A model generated the notes under the pieces. The model was not told the origin of the DNA. It saw only the letters and a program-made list of their open reading frames with translations, and made no database searches. This document shows, in pieces, positions 1 through 10,743 of a DNA stretch of 64,000 nt. Position numbers and translations under genes: made by a program. Where the stretch lies: positions 14,529,446 to 14,593,445 of the forward strand of contig NC_133234.1 in NCBI RefSeq assembly GCF_040436345.1. Direction: 5' to 3'. Source of the DNA: Pagrus major. Taxonomy: Eukaryota > Chordata > Actinopteri > Spariformes > Sparidae. How positions within the stretch are numbered: the stretch's first letter is position 1; every line of letters begins with the position of its first letter.

Positions 1-2182
1 GGGAAGTTATCCAAGGAAAACTCTGGGAACAGCATAGAAACTGGCTGTGGACCAACCCTGGCCTCTGCAGGCTCAACTTGACCTTTGACCTCACACAATA
101 GAGTTACAAAAAAAACATGAGCATGTTAAATGTGTTATTCTCAACACTCACTCACATCTGCCTCCCACAGACGACCTTATCTATCCTTTTGAGCCCTTCA
201 GTCGCCAAATCAAAATCTACACTGCTTACCGTCTTAATCACGGTGACATAACAAGTCGTCTGATGCCACAAAAATCTCCCACTGCTGTTTTCTTTGGGCA
301 ACAACATTTGGAGCTGATCTCCCACTCTTGCCTCCTCTTAACATCACTGTCCTCATAAAGTCTTCCAGTCAAACACAGCTCCTCTCCCTACATGGTCAGG
401 GCCGCGAGGAGGGCAGTAATGCAGGAAGACAATTCAGTCTGGCATCTAGTTTACCCCCTGACATGCAGCTGAATCAGTCCAAGGTTTTTACATTTAGGCT
501 TCAATCTACAAAGTATTTATCAACAGATAATGATGATAATGTTGCTTTAAATGGCTCCAAACGCACTATGGTACCTTCAGGTTTTCTTGTAAATGAAACT
601 CTCCTCAGATTCAAACTCATGTTGAGGTCTATTTTTAGATATAGTAATGTCAGTCAGTGAGTCGGTCCACAACTTTGGTCCAAGCTGACACATCTTGACA
701 AATATTACATCGATTGGCATTGAATTTGGCACTGATGTCCACGGCCCCCTGAGGACCAGTCCTGATGACTTTTGTAATCCTCTGACTTAATCGGGCACCA
801 CCAGCAGATCAAAATTATAACTTATCCAGTATTAAATCTCAAAGTCTTCAGGATGGATTGCTATGAACATTAATTGTCAGTGTATGCTTCTGACTTCAGT
901 GATTCCTGACTTTACGTCTTGCATCACTGTACGGGAGATGAAAGATGCGTGTCTCCAGACAAAATTTAATAACTTTGGTGAGCCCCTCGCCATTTAGGGG
1001 TGTCACAATATTAAGGTAATCACAATATAATCTGAACAGTCCGGCAAAGATGGATGATTTGGCCATGTGCTTCTTTTGTTCATCTGGTTGCCTTTTCACT
1101 AGTCACTGAGTAGTTGATGGTAAACTAATAAACTCTCTCCACTTCCCTCCTCTCTTATTTTGAGGGTAATCTATTTGCCAAAAACCGACAAAACACAGTA
1201 AACAAAGTTAAAGATGGATTCGATTGATCAAATTTCTAAAGATATTGCGACAAACCTTTATCTTGAATTCTTTTGGCCATGATGATCGTGTAGTGAAAAT
1301 GTAAAATTCAAATTAATTCTTTGGTTTATGACCAAATTCCTGAAAAACTGATGACATTACAGCAGCCTAATTAGCAAATGTTAGCATGCTAACACGCCTA
1401 AAGTAAGACCAGGGTAAATGTCCTACCTGCTAAACATCAGCGTGTTAGCATTGTCATTGTGAGCATGTTATCCTGCTGCCTTTAGCCTTATGCATCACAT
1501 CATTAAATCTAAGTGCAGCCTAAGAGCAGGGCTGACTGTAGGCTTGTTTAGTCTGGTTTGTGTTCTTGATTCGAAAAGTTGGATTTCATCATTTAACATT
1601 CAGTTGTGTTCTCAAAGAGTCACAATCAGTTAAGTGGAGTTAATGTCAGTAAATGCAACTGTGCTTCTGCTGCTGGCCAAAAAAAACAGCAACCTAACAA
1701 AACTGTTCGTGTCATACTAAAACAAGATGTTTGCCAAGAACTACAGGAATCATCATACTCCAGATTTATTCACTGCTTTATAGGCCAGCAACACAATTTT
1801 ACATCCTATTCAAACTTCGCAGGAACATTACTGTGATTAATGATCCTGTGACTCAAAAAGTCAAAAAAATACAAAAACAGCTGTTTGAACCTTGTTTCTT
1901 CTCCAGAGACATAACTTACAGAAGGTCACAGTGGCAGCGACTCAATGTTTTTAGCGTGCGTTGAAACACTAAATCACAACCACTGGTCAACACATCACAA
2001 CTGTGTACATGACACGATGTATGTTCGTGTGTCAGTGTCTCTGCATCAAGGCAAGTGACCCATACAGCTCGTTCATCAATGTTTAAATATACACGTGCTT
2101 CTGTGTGCTTCTGCAGGTTCAGGTCTTTGCACAGTTTTTAATTGTGTGTGTGCATCATACAGCTGTTTTCTGTGTTACTCAC
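1..2182. other. ngfr intron 2 sequence, no further exon seen
   Basis: This stretch lies between ngfr exon 2 and the left edge, so it should be intron. I looked on the minus strand for the second cysteine-rich domain exon and found none. Short open frames here have no recognisable domain. Roughly 660-1530 is an interspersed repeat, described separately. Confidence 0.6.
660..1530. repeat. Teleost interspersed repeat copy (TTAGCATGCTAAC type)
   Basis: The segment contains the 'mistuned' phrases of a family widespread in percomorph genomes: an opening near 'ccacaactttggtcc', a 'ggatggattgctatgaa' block near 850, and a 'tgttagcatgctaac' block near 1380 followed by 'gtgttagcattgtcattgtg'. Recognition is from memory, and boundaries are approximate. 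The copy is diverged and has no coding capacity. A class cannot be given from the sequence alone. Confidence 0.55.
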
Positions 2183-3900
2183 TGTCAAGGCAGGGGGTGC
2201 AGACAGTCTGTGTGACTCCACATGGTCTGGTGACGCCTTCGCCGGGCTGGCACTGCAGACAGCATTCTCCGCTGGTTGTATACTCTCCCGACAGACAATC
2301 CTCCTTATTGGCCAGAGCCCCAACCTGCCAATCACAAGCAAAGCAACAATTACATCCATCTGCAATCATAAGATTAACAATACATCGGTCTAGCATTGCG
2401 CAAGAGTGTTTTTTCTTTGTTTTCATTATATCCAGAGGACTGAGAAAGCTAAAAAAAAAAAAAGAGAAAGAAAGACAAAATAAATAGTTTGTGAACCAGA
2501 ATTATTTCTCTTTCCTTTAATTATACTGCATCCCCTTTGATTTATTTTGGAGCCACTAAACTGATGGTTCCCAGCGTAGAACCCTGCAACAGGCTGCAAG
2601 ATAAATCTGTGTGGGATGTGGGATGGGAAAAAAGAAAAAGCAGGATTTAACTACACAAAATTATCCATTGTTGCGTGTTCGCTCTCCATTTTTTGATGTT
2701 CTTGTGAAATGTCAAACAGCTTTTCCCTAACAGGCTTCTAAAAATATACAAATGAAGCCAAAAAATCTCTCTTTGGCTGAACTACTGAGGTTGCACAGAT
2801 ACACTAGATTGTTTTAAATGGTCACAAAGTAGTAAAAAAGTTTGGAAACCACTGACCTCGACCACAACTCTCATCTGACCCTGTGAGACTTTACAGCATT
2901 AAACCTGAATTCTAGTCCTACATCAAATATGTGCATTTTAAAGGTGCAGTGTGAAGTTTTGTTATGCCTAAACAAACTAAATTAACAAACTCTCTTAATT
3001 TTCATGACTGAATAAACTGAATAAACCAACTGACCGTAAAGGACAACACAATTTCATACTGTTTTACTTTGTTTATACGTGGCGGACCCTGCCACCTCTA
3101 GCTTCAAATAGTGTTCTGGGGACCTTATATTCCTCTGAGAACAGCTTGTTTATTCACTTATGGAAAAAATAAATATTTCTGATTTCTATTTTGTATTATT
3201 ACCTCAAGAGTTTGAATTTCTTCTCCAAAACTACATAGTACCACTTTAAAAGTGCTGACCACATTTACAAACCCATTTCCAAAGAAGTTGTGATGCTGTG
3301 GTCCTTGGAGTTGTAATAAAAGTAAACACAATCACACACTCAGACCAGCTGCAGCTGTATTATGATGTATGGGTATTCTTCAAACAGTAACATGTTGAGA
3401 GTTTTTTCTTTCACTGTTGACAGGTGAAGATGTTTGTGCATGAGAGTTCGTACACACTTGCGCTCACACGCCCGGGCCTGGATTTTTCCCAGAGTCTGTG
3501 TTTATGTGAATTCGTGTGACCGTTTTCCGTCACATCACACTAAATCTTTCCCTTCTCACACCGGCTCTTTTTTATCTTCCGCTCACCTTGATCCCCAAAA
3601 CAAACCCTGATAAAAGCAGCGGCTGCCCTCTGACACCGAGCAGAGGAGAGGTCTGTCTTTCATTCTCTCCAGATACATGAAGAGTGATTGTTTCGTGTCA
3701 TCATTTATGACTAAAAACAATCTTCTGTTAGCGAAAAAAAACCACAGGAAGCAAAAATGTCTTACACTTGTTAAGTTACAGCTTCCTCTTGCAGAACATC
3801 GAGCAACGTGAGTCATTTTCCTCTTAACTGACATTGATACTTTGCATGTTTGCCTGCTGAATGTTAAGAGTAAGAACACGCGACACAATTAACTCAGTTC

Positions 3901-3945
<45 letters not shown>

Positions 3946-6399
3946 TTATGAGGGGTGCATTAGTGTGAAGGAGGTACACTCGACATAAATCGCTGGGGTT
4001 CAGGTGTGTGAGGAATGCTGCTGACAAGAGAGAAGAGCTCTAAAAAACATTGAGTGTCCCCTCAGGCACCTCTGAGTCAGCTGGCAGATAATCACACACA
4101 CACACACACACACACACTCCCTCTTGCCCTTGATGGTGTCACGGCCCATTCACCTTCAAGTCTCTGGTATTCAGTTATCCATGTTATCCATGTTCAAGAA
4201 TGTAATATTGGGTGCATGGAAAAACTTTTGACTTTTGAGGTTTCATGAAACATGCCTCATGTTATCTCATCATTTAGCATTTTCCTGAAACTTTTTCACA
4301 ACAGGAAGACTTTCGGGAAACAAAGAATTCCCCAAGCTGATCATTCAAAAACATTCAAAACCAATCTTCAGAATAAATGTTGGCAATGTATGTTTCCTGC
4401 AAACCACCGATATGTTGAAACTTTCAATTGTACATTTGACAATGCTGTGCTTATGGTCTGATTAGGTTTAGGCACAGAAACCAGTTGATCATGGTTGGAA
4501 AAGATCATGTTTTGGCTCCGTCAACACTAATACAACACTTTTTTCTGGTGGAACTTGTCTTAACCTGAATCTGTAACTCTCCTTTTGGCGCTTTTTCTGT
4601 TTTAACTCTAATGAAACTGAATGTATCCTCCCACTGACTATGCACAAACAGGTTTTAATATTAATATTTTTCTCCTAAAAAGTTTACATTCAAACATTTC
4701 ACTATCTGTCAGCAGAACGTCACTGACATCTCTGACTCTTTTTCACTCTCTACCTCACACACACACACACCTTACGCAACAAGCGTCCAATTAGAGATGA
4801 ATCAAGTCTCTCACCACACACGCTCTTCCCTTCCCTTTGGACTGCCCCCCTCAGATACTGTACACACACCCAATTGGCATGCATGCATTTGCACACGAGC
4901 ATAAATAACCTCACATGTGAACAAACCTGCTCCAAAATGTCTGACTGACACTTTTGAAATCACTCCAAGCGTTTCACAGAGTTTGGCTTGAACCTTCTTC
5001 TCTGACCCCTCTCTAGCTCCGGGTGTGGGTGCAACACCGAGACGTCTCAGAGGCTGAAAACCGAGATTCTACAAGTGCATCGCTAATGACTGCTGAGCTG
5101 TGCATACAGATAAATTAATGGGTAATGTCATTTGAGCAAATAGCCTTGTGGAATAAAGGAGGGAAAAAAGGATGTGTTGTGGCTCGGTTTTCACATTTCC
5201 TGTAATTGGTTCCTTAGATGGGACTTTGAGGTTTGCACTCTTCAACTCGTGTCAGCCGATCTCCACGAAGCTGAAGCAAGATGCGAGCTGATCACACGCT
5301 CACAAATGCATGCGCAGAAACACAACTTCAGAGCTCCGACCAATCTTACTAATGCTCCAGTCAATTTTCAGTTGGAGGCACTTAACCTCTGGACCTCGGC
5401 TGTCAGCGCTTGTTAAGCCATTAGGGGTCCACTATACCAGCCTTCACATAGGCTGGGCCTAATTTAAATCCAGGCATGGATCCTGAACCGCTGTGGGAAC
5501 ACAGGGTGGCAAAGAACAACTGCTAATGCCCTCAAAACCAACTCTGAATCATCATCTGAGGAGAGAGACAGAGAAGAAGAAGCGGAGAGTGTGAGGTGGA
5601 TGGAGGAGAGGGTGATGGTGGTTGTGGTGGTGATGGTGGTTCAGGCTGTATCAATATTGCATGCGGCTGAGCCTGCAGAGGATGCATACCCATCAGATAG
5701 AGCAGCTGCCATGTATCAGCAATGCAGGTCTGTTTCTAAACCAGGACCTCGCGCAGCCCTCACTGACCATGTCCTGTCAAATATATTTCCTTCCTGCCTT
5801 CCTGCCTGCGGAGGCCTCGAGGGAAAATGAGAGATAAATCAGGGAGATTGTGAGCTGTGGCTCCTCAGTGTTCGCATGGATCCTCTTTTAAGATTTCCGC
5901 TCTTGATTTCTGCTAATGGAGGAAGGAAAAGTCAGTGAATTCACCAAAGCCCTCACTGCGACATTGTGCTCCACATGTAACTGAGATGGGTGGAACTACA
6001 CATCCAGCAAGTGGAGCTATAAAGTGTCAACCTGAATGGCTGCTGCATACATCCGCTCTGCCTCACATTGTCAGGCAGGTCAGGTGCAAGGACACGGATT
6101 CTTACTTCCCAGACATCTATCCCATGCATTTAAACAAGTGGCATCAGAAAAGAGATCACACTGCCTACATGTAAAGCTGTTAAAAAGCAAGTTAAATGCG
6201 TTAAATGTCAGTTTCCCGATGTCCTGAAGGAGGAAGGTCTGTGGAAAGTTTCTCACAAACTCCCAACAACTTCATATCTACACACCTTTATTTGGCTGTG
6301 TGCGCATTTACGCAGGTGACAAACATTTTAACGCACACTGTGATTGCGTAAGAGGCCACTCACCACTCCAAGTAACACTGCTATGAGAGCGGGATTCAT
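2183..6399 (-). CDS. ngfr: Nerve growth factor receptor p75NTR, exons 1-2 (5' part of gene)
   Basis: Two minus-strand coding exons are visible. Exon 1 (6399 down to 6364) begins at ATG and encodes 12 residues, MNPALIAVLLGV, followed by the donor GTGAGT. Exon 2 (2324 down to 2183) follows a CAG acceptor and encodes the rest of a signal peptide and the first TNFR cysteine-rich domain: NKEDCLSGEY, SGECCLQCQPGEGV, RPCGVTQTVC and PCLD, ending at donor GTGAGT in phase 1. These blocks match human NGFR (KEACPTGLYTHSGECC, NLGEGVAQPCGANQTVCEPC) with all six cysteines kept. p75NTR is a single-pass death-domain receptor for neurotrophins. The remaining cysteine-rich domains, transmembrane segment and death domain must lie left of the window, since I find no further exon in 1-2182. 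Intron 1 is about 4 kb. No in-frame ATG lies just upstream of 6399. Paralogue assignment (ngfra or ngfrb) cannot be decided from this part. Confidence 0.88.
2940..3250. repeat. Short interspersed repeat with inverted ends
   Basis: It opens with 'ttaaaggtgcagtgtgaag' and closes with 'agtaccactttaaa', imperfect inverted termini like those of the family at 39985-40640, whose right end is 'cacactgcacctttaa'. It looks like a non-autonomous DNA transposon (MITE). Boundaries are approximate. Confidence 0.45.
3903..3944. repeat. (TG)n microsatellite
   Basis: Uninterrupted TG dinucleotide tract of about 21 units in ngfr intron 1. Confidence 0.97.
4093..4117. repeat. (CA)n microsatellite
   Basis: Pure CA tract of about 12 units in ngfr intron 1. 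Confidence 0.95.
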
Positions 6400-6781
6400 C
6401 CTGTATCTCCTCTGTGTGTCTTCCCACAAGGGGTCGGTCGGATCGGATGCAGCGCAGCAGGCGGGATGCGGGAGGTCTCAGTGACTTCGAGGTGAAATCA
6501 ACTCGGCTGTCATCGCTGCGTCCCGTGCGCCTCTTCTGAGTTCACTTCTAGAAAAATTTCACTCTCCAAGTCTCAGGTTAAAAAGAAAAGGGAAAGAAAA
6601 GTGTGTATGTCAGTCCAGAAGCTGTGGCTGCAGACAGAATCCAGTCAGAGAGTGAATCTGCTGAGATTGACCCATTGGATGTTCGGCTCTGTGCGCTTTC
6701 TCTCCTACTGGGCTCATGTGTCAGACGCGCTCAGCTCAACAGCTTTAGGGAAGGAGACATCTCCCTCTCCACGCCCACTAC
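6400..6781 (-). promoter_or_regulatory. ngfr 5' UTR and proximal promoter region
   Basis: This is the sequence immediately upstream of the ngfr ATG on the minus strand. About 6430-6540 is relatively GC-rich with several CpGs, as expected of a TATA-less promoter. I see no convincing TATA box, so the transcription start cannot be placed. It is bounded upstream by the long CT/CA tract at 6782-6872. Confidence 0.45.
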
Positions 6782-6802
6782 GCACACGCACACACACACA
6801 CA

Positions 6803-6872
<70 letters not shown>
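6782..6872. repeat. Compound (CA)n(CT)n microsatellite
   Basis: A CA tract passes directly into more than 30 CT units, giving a pyrimidine-only strand of about 65 bases some 400 bases upstream of the ngfr start codon. Mirror-symmetric polypyrimidine of this type can form triplex DNA. Confidence 0.97.
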
Positions 6873-6877
<5 letters not shown>

Positions 6878-7190
6878 CCGGGATGTTCCTGCTGAGTCGG
6901 ACAAACCGACCACCTTACATTTTTTATCACCTGACAAATTAAGTCTTGTTTAAATGTGTGGTTTCCAGACCTGTGCCAACTTAATGTCATTTTTTCTTCA
7001 ACTTTGTCTTCCTTGAACAACTCCTGAGAATGAGATCGCAGATTGTTTATTGTGTAATTCTCCCTGAAGCACTGGACTGACCTTGTTTTACTCCTCATCA
7101 GCGCCTGAAGACACGCAGCCACATCCACACACTCCTGCGTAATGCACCTTTAACCCAGAAACCTGAGATGCACACGGGTTCATATCCAGA

Positions 7191-8005
7191 GCTGCAACGA
7201 TTAGTCGACTAATCGATCAGCCAATCCACAGAAAATTAATTAAAGTGATTATTCAGTCAGCAAGGTACAATCAACAAACAAACAAACAAGCTAACAAACT
7301 AGCGTGGACAAAGTTTCGCCCACTCACCAATAAAGTGTCTGGGTCCTTCAGTAGGACAACAACAACAACTGTCCTCTCTTATTCCCAAATGTCCACTAGA
7401 TCCATTTCAGTAACATATTTAGTCCAAATCACAGTATTAAATAAAAAAAATAAAATACTGCGACAGTGGATACTTTTTCATGCTTTTATCCGTTTGATTG
7501 ACAGCTCATTTGACCAGATATGAGCTTCTATGCCCGCCCTAGAGCCCACAACAGCTATGAGTGATCGTGTAGACAAATAACCCACTCTCTCTTCTTTCTC
7601 CTCTCACCTGAGCCACTTACACACCAGCCTCCGGATGATTGATTCATTGTGTTGCCAGTGAGATATAAAATCCAGCAATATATAGTTTGCATCAGTTTTT
7701 AAAGACCTACACTTGGAAATTATGCAAGCATATGTAGTTTGATGCATTGCAAGAGATGAAAACCATGCCTGTACACCAAATGGAGTTGGGCTAGACTGGG
7801 ATAGGTTTTTTAGGACAATTTTAGAGAAAGTCCCAGAGATAAGAACATGTTAAACTGAATATCTTTGGTTTTGGGCTGACAAAACAAGACATTTAAACAC
7901 ATCACCTTGCAATTTGAAAACTGGGATGGACATTTTTCACTTTTTCTGACATTTTACAGACCAAACGATTAATCAATTGTCTAGAACAGAATAGCTAGTT
8001 GCAGC
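7191..8005. repeat. MITE-like element with GCTGCAAC termini
   Basis: The left end reads GCTGCAACGATTAGTCGAC and the right end closes with GATTAATCAATTGT and GTTGCAGC, an imperfect inverted pair. The same terminal motif recurs at 35020-35270, 45818-46165 and 57385-57722. It resembles the abundant non-autonomous DNA element family of teleosts carrying 'attagtcgattaatcg' ends (possibly hAT-derived). The interior is longer than in the other copies, so something may be inserted. Confidence 0.65.
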
Positions 8006-8675
8006 ATTATTGACATCTACTTAATATCTGCAGCATCAAACATGCAAGAACTAAACAAAAGACAAACTCTTTATTAAAGTACGATGATGTTACTGCCCCC
8101 TGAATCCCTCATCCACTCTACAGTCTACGGACAATAAGACACATAAAAACTGCATCATTGTGTTACTACAGTCCTGGTTCCTTACAATGAAACTGCTCCT
8201 TTCCCACCCTATTTTAATATAACTTATTTGTGGGAGTAAAGTGGAGTCACAGGATAACACTGCTGCCTTTATGCATAACAAGAGGCAACCTACTGTTGGA
8301 TGATACCTGAGGCCAAATGTTTGCCCGATCTAAACCAAGCAGCACGACGTGTTCTGCTTCAGATCATGACTATACATGTCATCCTGTTGTACACAGAGGA
8401 GCAGCAGGTTGATTTAAAAGGTTTCTGAATGTGTGTGTCAGCCTGTCATGTTTGTGCACAGCTTTCACAAGCTGAATTTCCCTGCAGCAAAATAAATGGT
8501 CTTCTCTCTTTGTATCACTTTCTTTAAATGGAGTTGACTATAATTGTTTTGGTCCAGCTCAAACACGTGATACAGTATGTTCAAGTGCACTTAACTAGTT
8601 GGCGCTCATACAGAATCATTTCTGGAATGATAATGAAGCCCATTATTGAGATTATGACCTTGTTTAAAGAACATT

Positions 8676-8870
8676 TAATTCATTTTTTCTTGTTATCTTG
8701 GTAAGGTTTCAGCAGAAGGACCACTGTAGGGTATAGTTGAGTACAATTTTGTTGTCAGAAGTTGGAAAATCTTTCTGTCCCCAATCTCCCACGGCTGAAG
8801 ATCTCTGTTCTTACATTATTTTATTATAAAACGTTTCATAATCGGTCAGGTTAAAGGTCATATTGTTAAC
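8676..8870 (+). repeat. Diverged direct duplicate, copy 1
   Basis: It shares an ordered series of words with 9441-9660: 'cttgttatcttggtaa', 'agttgagtacaat', 'ctttctgtccccaa', 'ttttattat' and 'tttcataat'. The spacing between words differs, so the copies are old. No gene is seen in it. Confidence 0.7.
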
Positions 8871-9198
8871 ATTTTTATGTAGACGAATCATTTTTTTTTA
8901 AAATAATGCAACTACAGAGCTCGTAAGAAAGGCGCAGAATAAAAGTGACTCTTTTCCTTCAAAACATTATTATGTTTGTGAATCAATAAATTAAAAATGA
9001 TTGTTGGGTCCAAAATGCTTTGGACCTCTGTGTAAGAATTCTGAAGGCTGGTTCCAACTTCTGACAGCCAATAGAATGACAACGTTGGTATCACATGGTA
9101 TCTGTGTTTCGTCAGTGATCAACAGTCTTGGTACAGTAGCTGCCAGTTTGTGGGAAAATACTTAAGAACGGCTGAGTTATACAGTATGCGCCCAGCAT

Positions 9199-9275
9199 GA
9201 TAGCTAGCTAGCATTAGCAATGTTAACAAGCTAATGCTAGCTATGTTAGCTTAATCATCTAGCGTCGTTAGCTAG
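9199..9275. repeat. GCTAGC/TTAGC palindromic cluster
   Basis: This is a dense run of GCTAGC, GCTAATGCTAGC and TTAGC words able to fold on itself, for example 'agctagcattagc' against 'gctaatgctagct'. Similar clusters occur at 55850-55920 and 29815-29840. It is probably repeat-derived. Confidence 0.6.
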
Positions 9276-9440
9276 TGCACAAACTGGCGACTACTTGAGG
9301 GGGCAGATGATTCAAACAACAGCTGTGTTTTGACATGAATGCAATGGAAGGGGAGAGCTGGGATGTCACATTTAGAGGCTGAATGTTATCAATGACACCT
9401 TTCATTTAACGTTTTCCTTAAAATAAATAAATAAATAACT

Positions 9441-9660
9441 TGTTACACTTGTTGTCTTGGTAATGTTTCTGCAGTGGGGGCACAGTAGGGTTAAGTTGAG
9501 TACAATCTAAAAAATGGTGAAAGTGTAAAAGGAGACATACAGTAGTAGGAAACTCTTTCTGTCCCCAACCTCCTGCAGCTGCAGTTCTCATGTCTTTACA
9601 ATGTTTTATTATGTATAGTTTCATAATTGGTCTCCATCTTCAGGTTAAGGGTGAGGTTAC
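9441..9660 (+). repeat. Diverged direct duplicate, copy 2
   Basis: Partner of 8676-8870 in the same orientation, about 770 bases downstream. It carries 'cttgttgtcttggtaa', 'agttgagtacaat', 'ctttctgtccccaa', 'ttttattat' and 'tttcataat' in the same order, with an extra block in the middle. Confidence 0.7.
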
Positions 9661-10696
9661 TTTATTGTCTCCTGTTGGAGAATTTTTTCTTGGGGGCAAG
9701 TTGATCAAAAAGTTATTCGCACCGTTAAAACTTACAAAACTGGCATATTTCCCAGAATATACATGAGTTTGTACATCATTTACAAGCAGCAACACAACTC
9801 AATTGCTTACAAGCAAACAGCAATGGGTTGAACCTGCACTTATCATAGATCTGAGTTCTGCCTTCTGTCTGCCCTCCAGGAGCTGCACATTAATACGTTT
9901 AACTGACGACTGAATGTTTATAATGGTTGTGTTTACACAGAGACTCTGTACCTCTTTCCAGAACCAGGAAAGTGATCTGGTAAGGTCTTAAGATAAAGGT
10001 CAAAGCCTGATTTTAATTCCCTCAGGAAAAAGTTGATTTTACTTTCATAAAATCTTTACAGTCATTAATATTATGCAATGATGACTGGATGGAGTGTAAA
10101 TCTAAGTGAGATATAGATCATACAAATCTTCTCAAACATGACAGGTTTATATTTCTCTCTACAGACTTAAAACATGTCTAACCGCTGCATGTTTTTTTTT
10201 TAAAGAATGCCATTTCTACCTGTATCATCTAGAGGAGACAGTGATTTATATAGCCCACGTGAGGACTGAGGGCAGTGGGGGACGTGGGGGCAGGAGAGAG
10301 AGGAAGCTGCGCTGCTATGGATGGATAAATAATGCATGAATGCAAAGAGAGAGAGAAAGAAACCCCATCTCAGAGTCACTTATATGAGCCTAAATACATT
10401 AATGTAATTGCCAGTGTGGCCCCTGTGAATCTTTTAAAAGCATCACTGCTTATTGTATCTGAAATCACTCTTTAAAAATGCTTCTTTTTTGCAAACTCTG
10501 AATGCAACCAGTGATTGAGTAATTGTTAATGCCCCTTGTGTAAAAAAAACGGGCACCATGTATTATAGGAAGTCATAGAGAAGTGAAACAGCAAACCAAG
10601 CTAAAAATCTGCAACTTCATTTCTCGACAATCACCAGTCTGTGATCAGTGAAGAAACGTGGATCTGAAAACACAACTGCATCTATTTTGTCACATG

Positions 10697-10705
10697 CACA
10701 CACAC

Positions 10706-10741
<36 letters not shown>
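10697..10741. repeat. (CA)n microsatellite
   Basis: CA tract with one CG interruption, about 22 units. A shorter TG tract lies at 10870-10889, about 130 bases downstream. Confidence 0.95.

Positions 10742-10743
<2 letters not shown>

Larger units (their letters stand above)
2325..6363 (-). other. ngfr intron 1
   Basis: This is a large first intron between the signal-peptide exon and the first cysteine-rich-domain exon. It holds a repeat-like segment near 2940-3250, a TG tract at 3903-3944, a CA tract at 4093-4117 and otherwise unremarkable sequence. Short open frames at 5174-5416, 5591-5830 and 5935-6174 have no recognisable domain or splice context and are not called. Confidence 0.6.

Noticed and set aside
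6731-7128. Minus-strand frames encoding long Arg-Glu runs.
   Set aside because: They are translations of the CT microsatellite.
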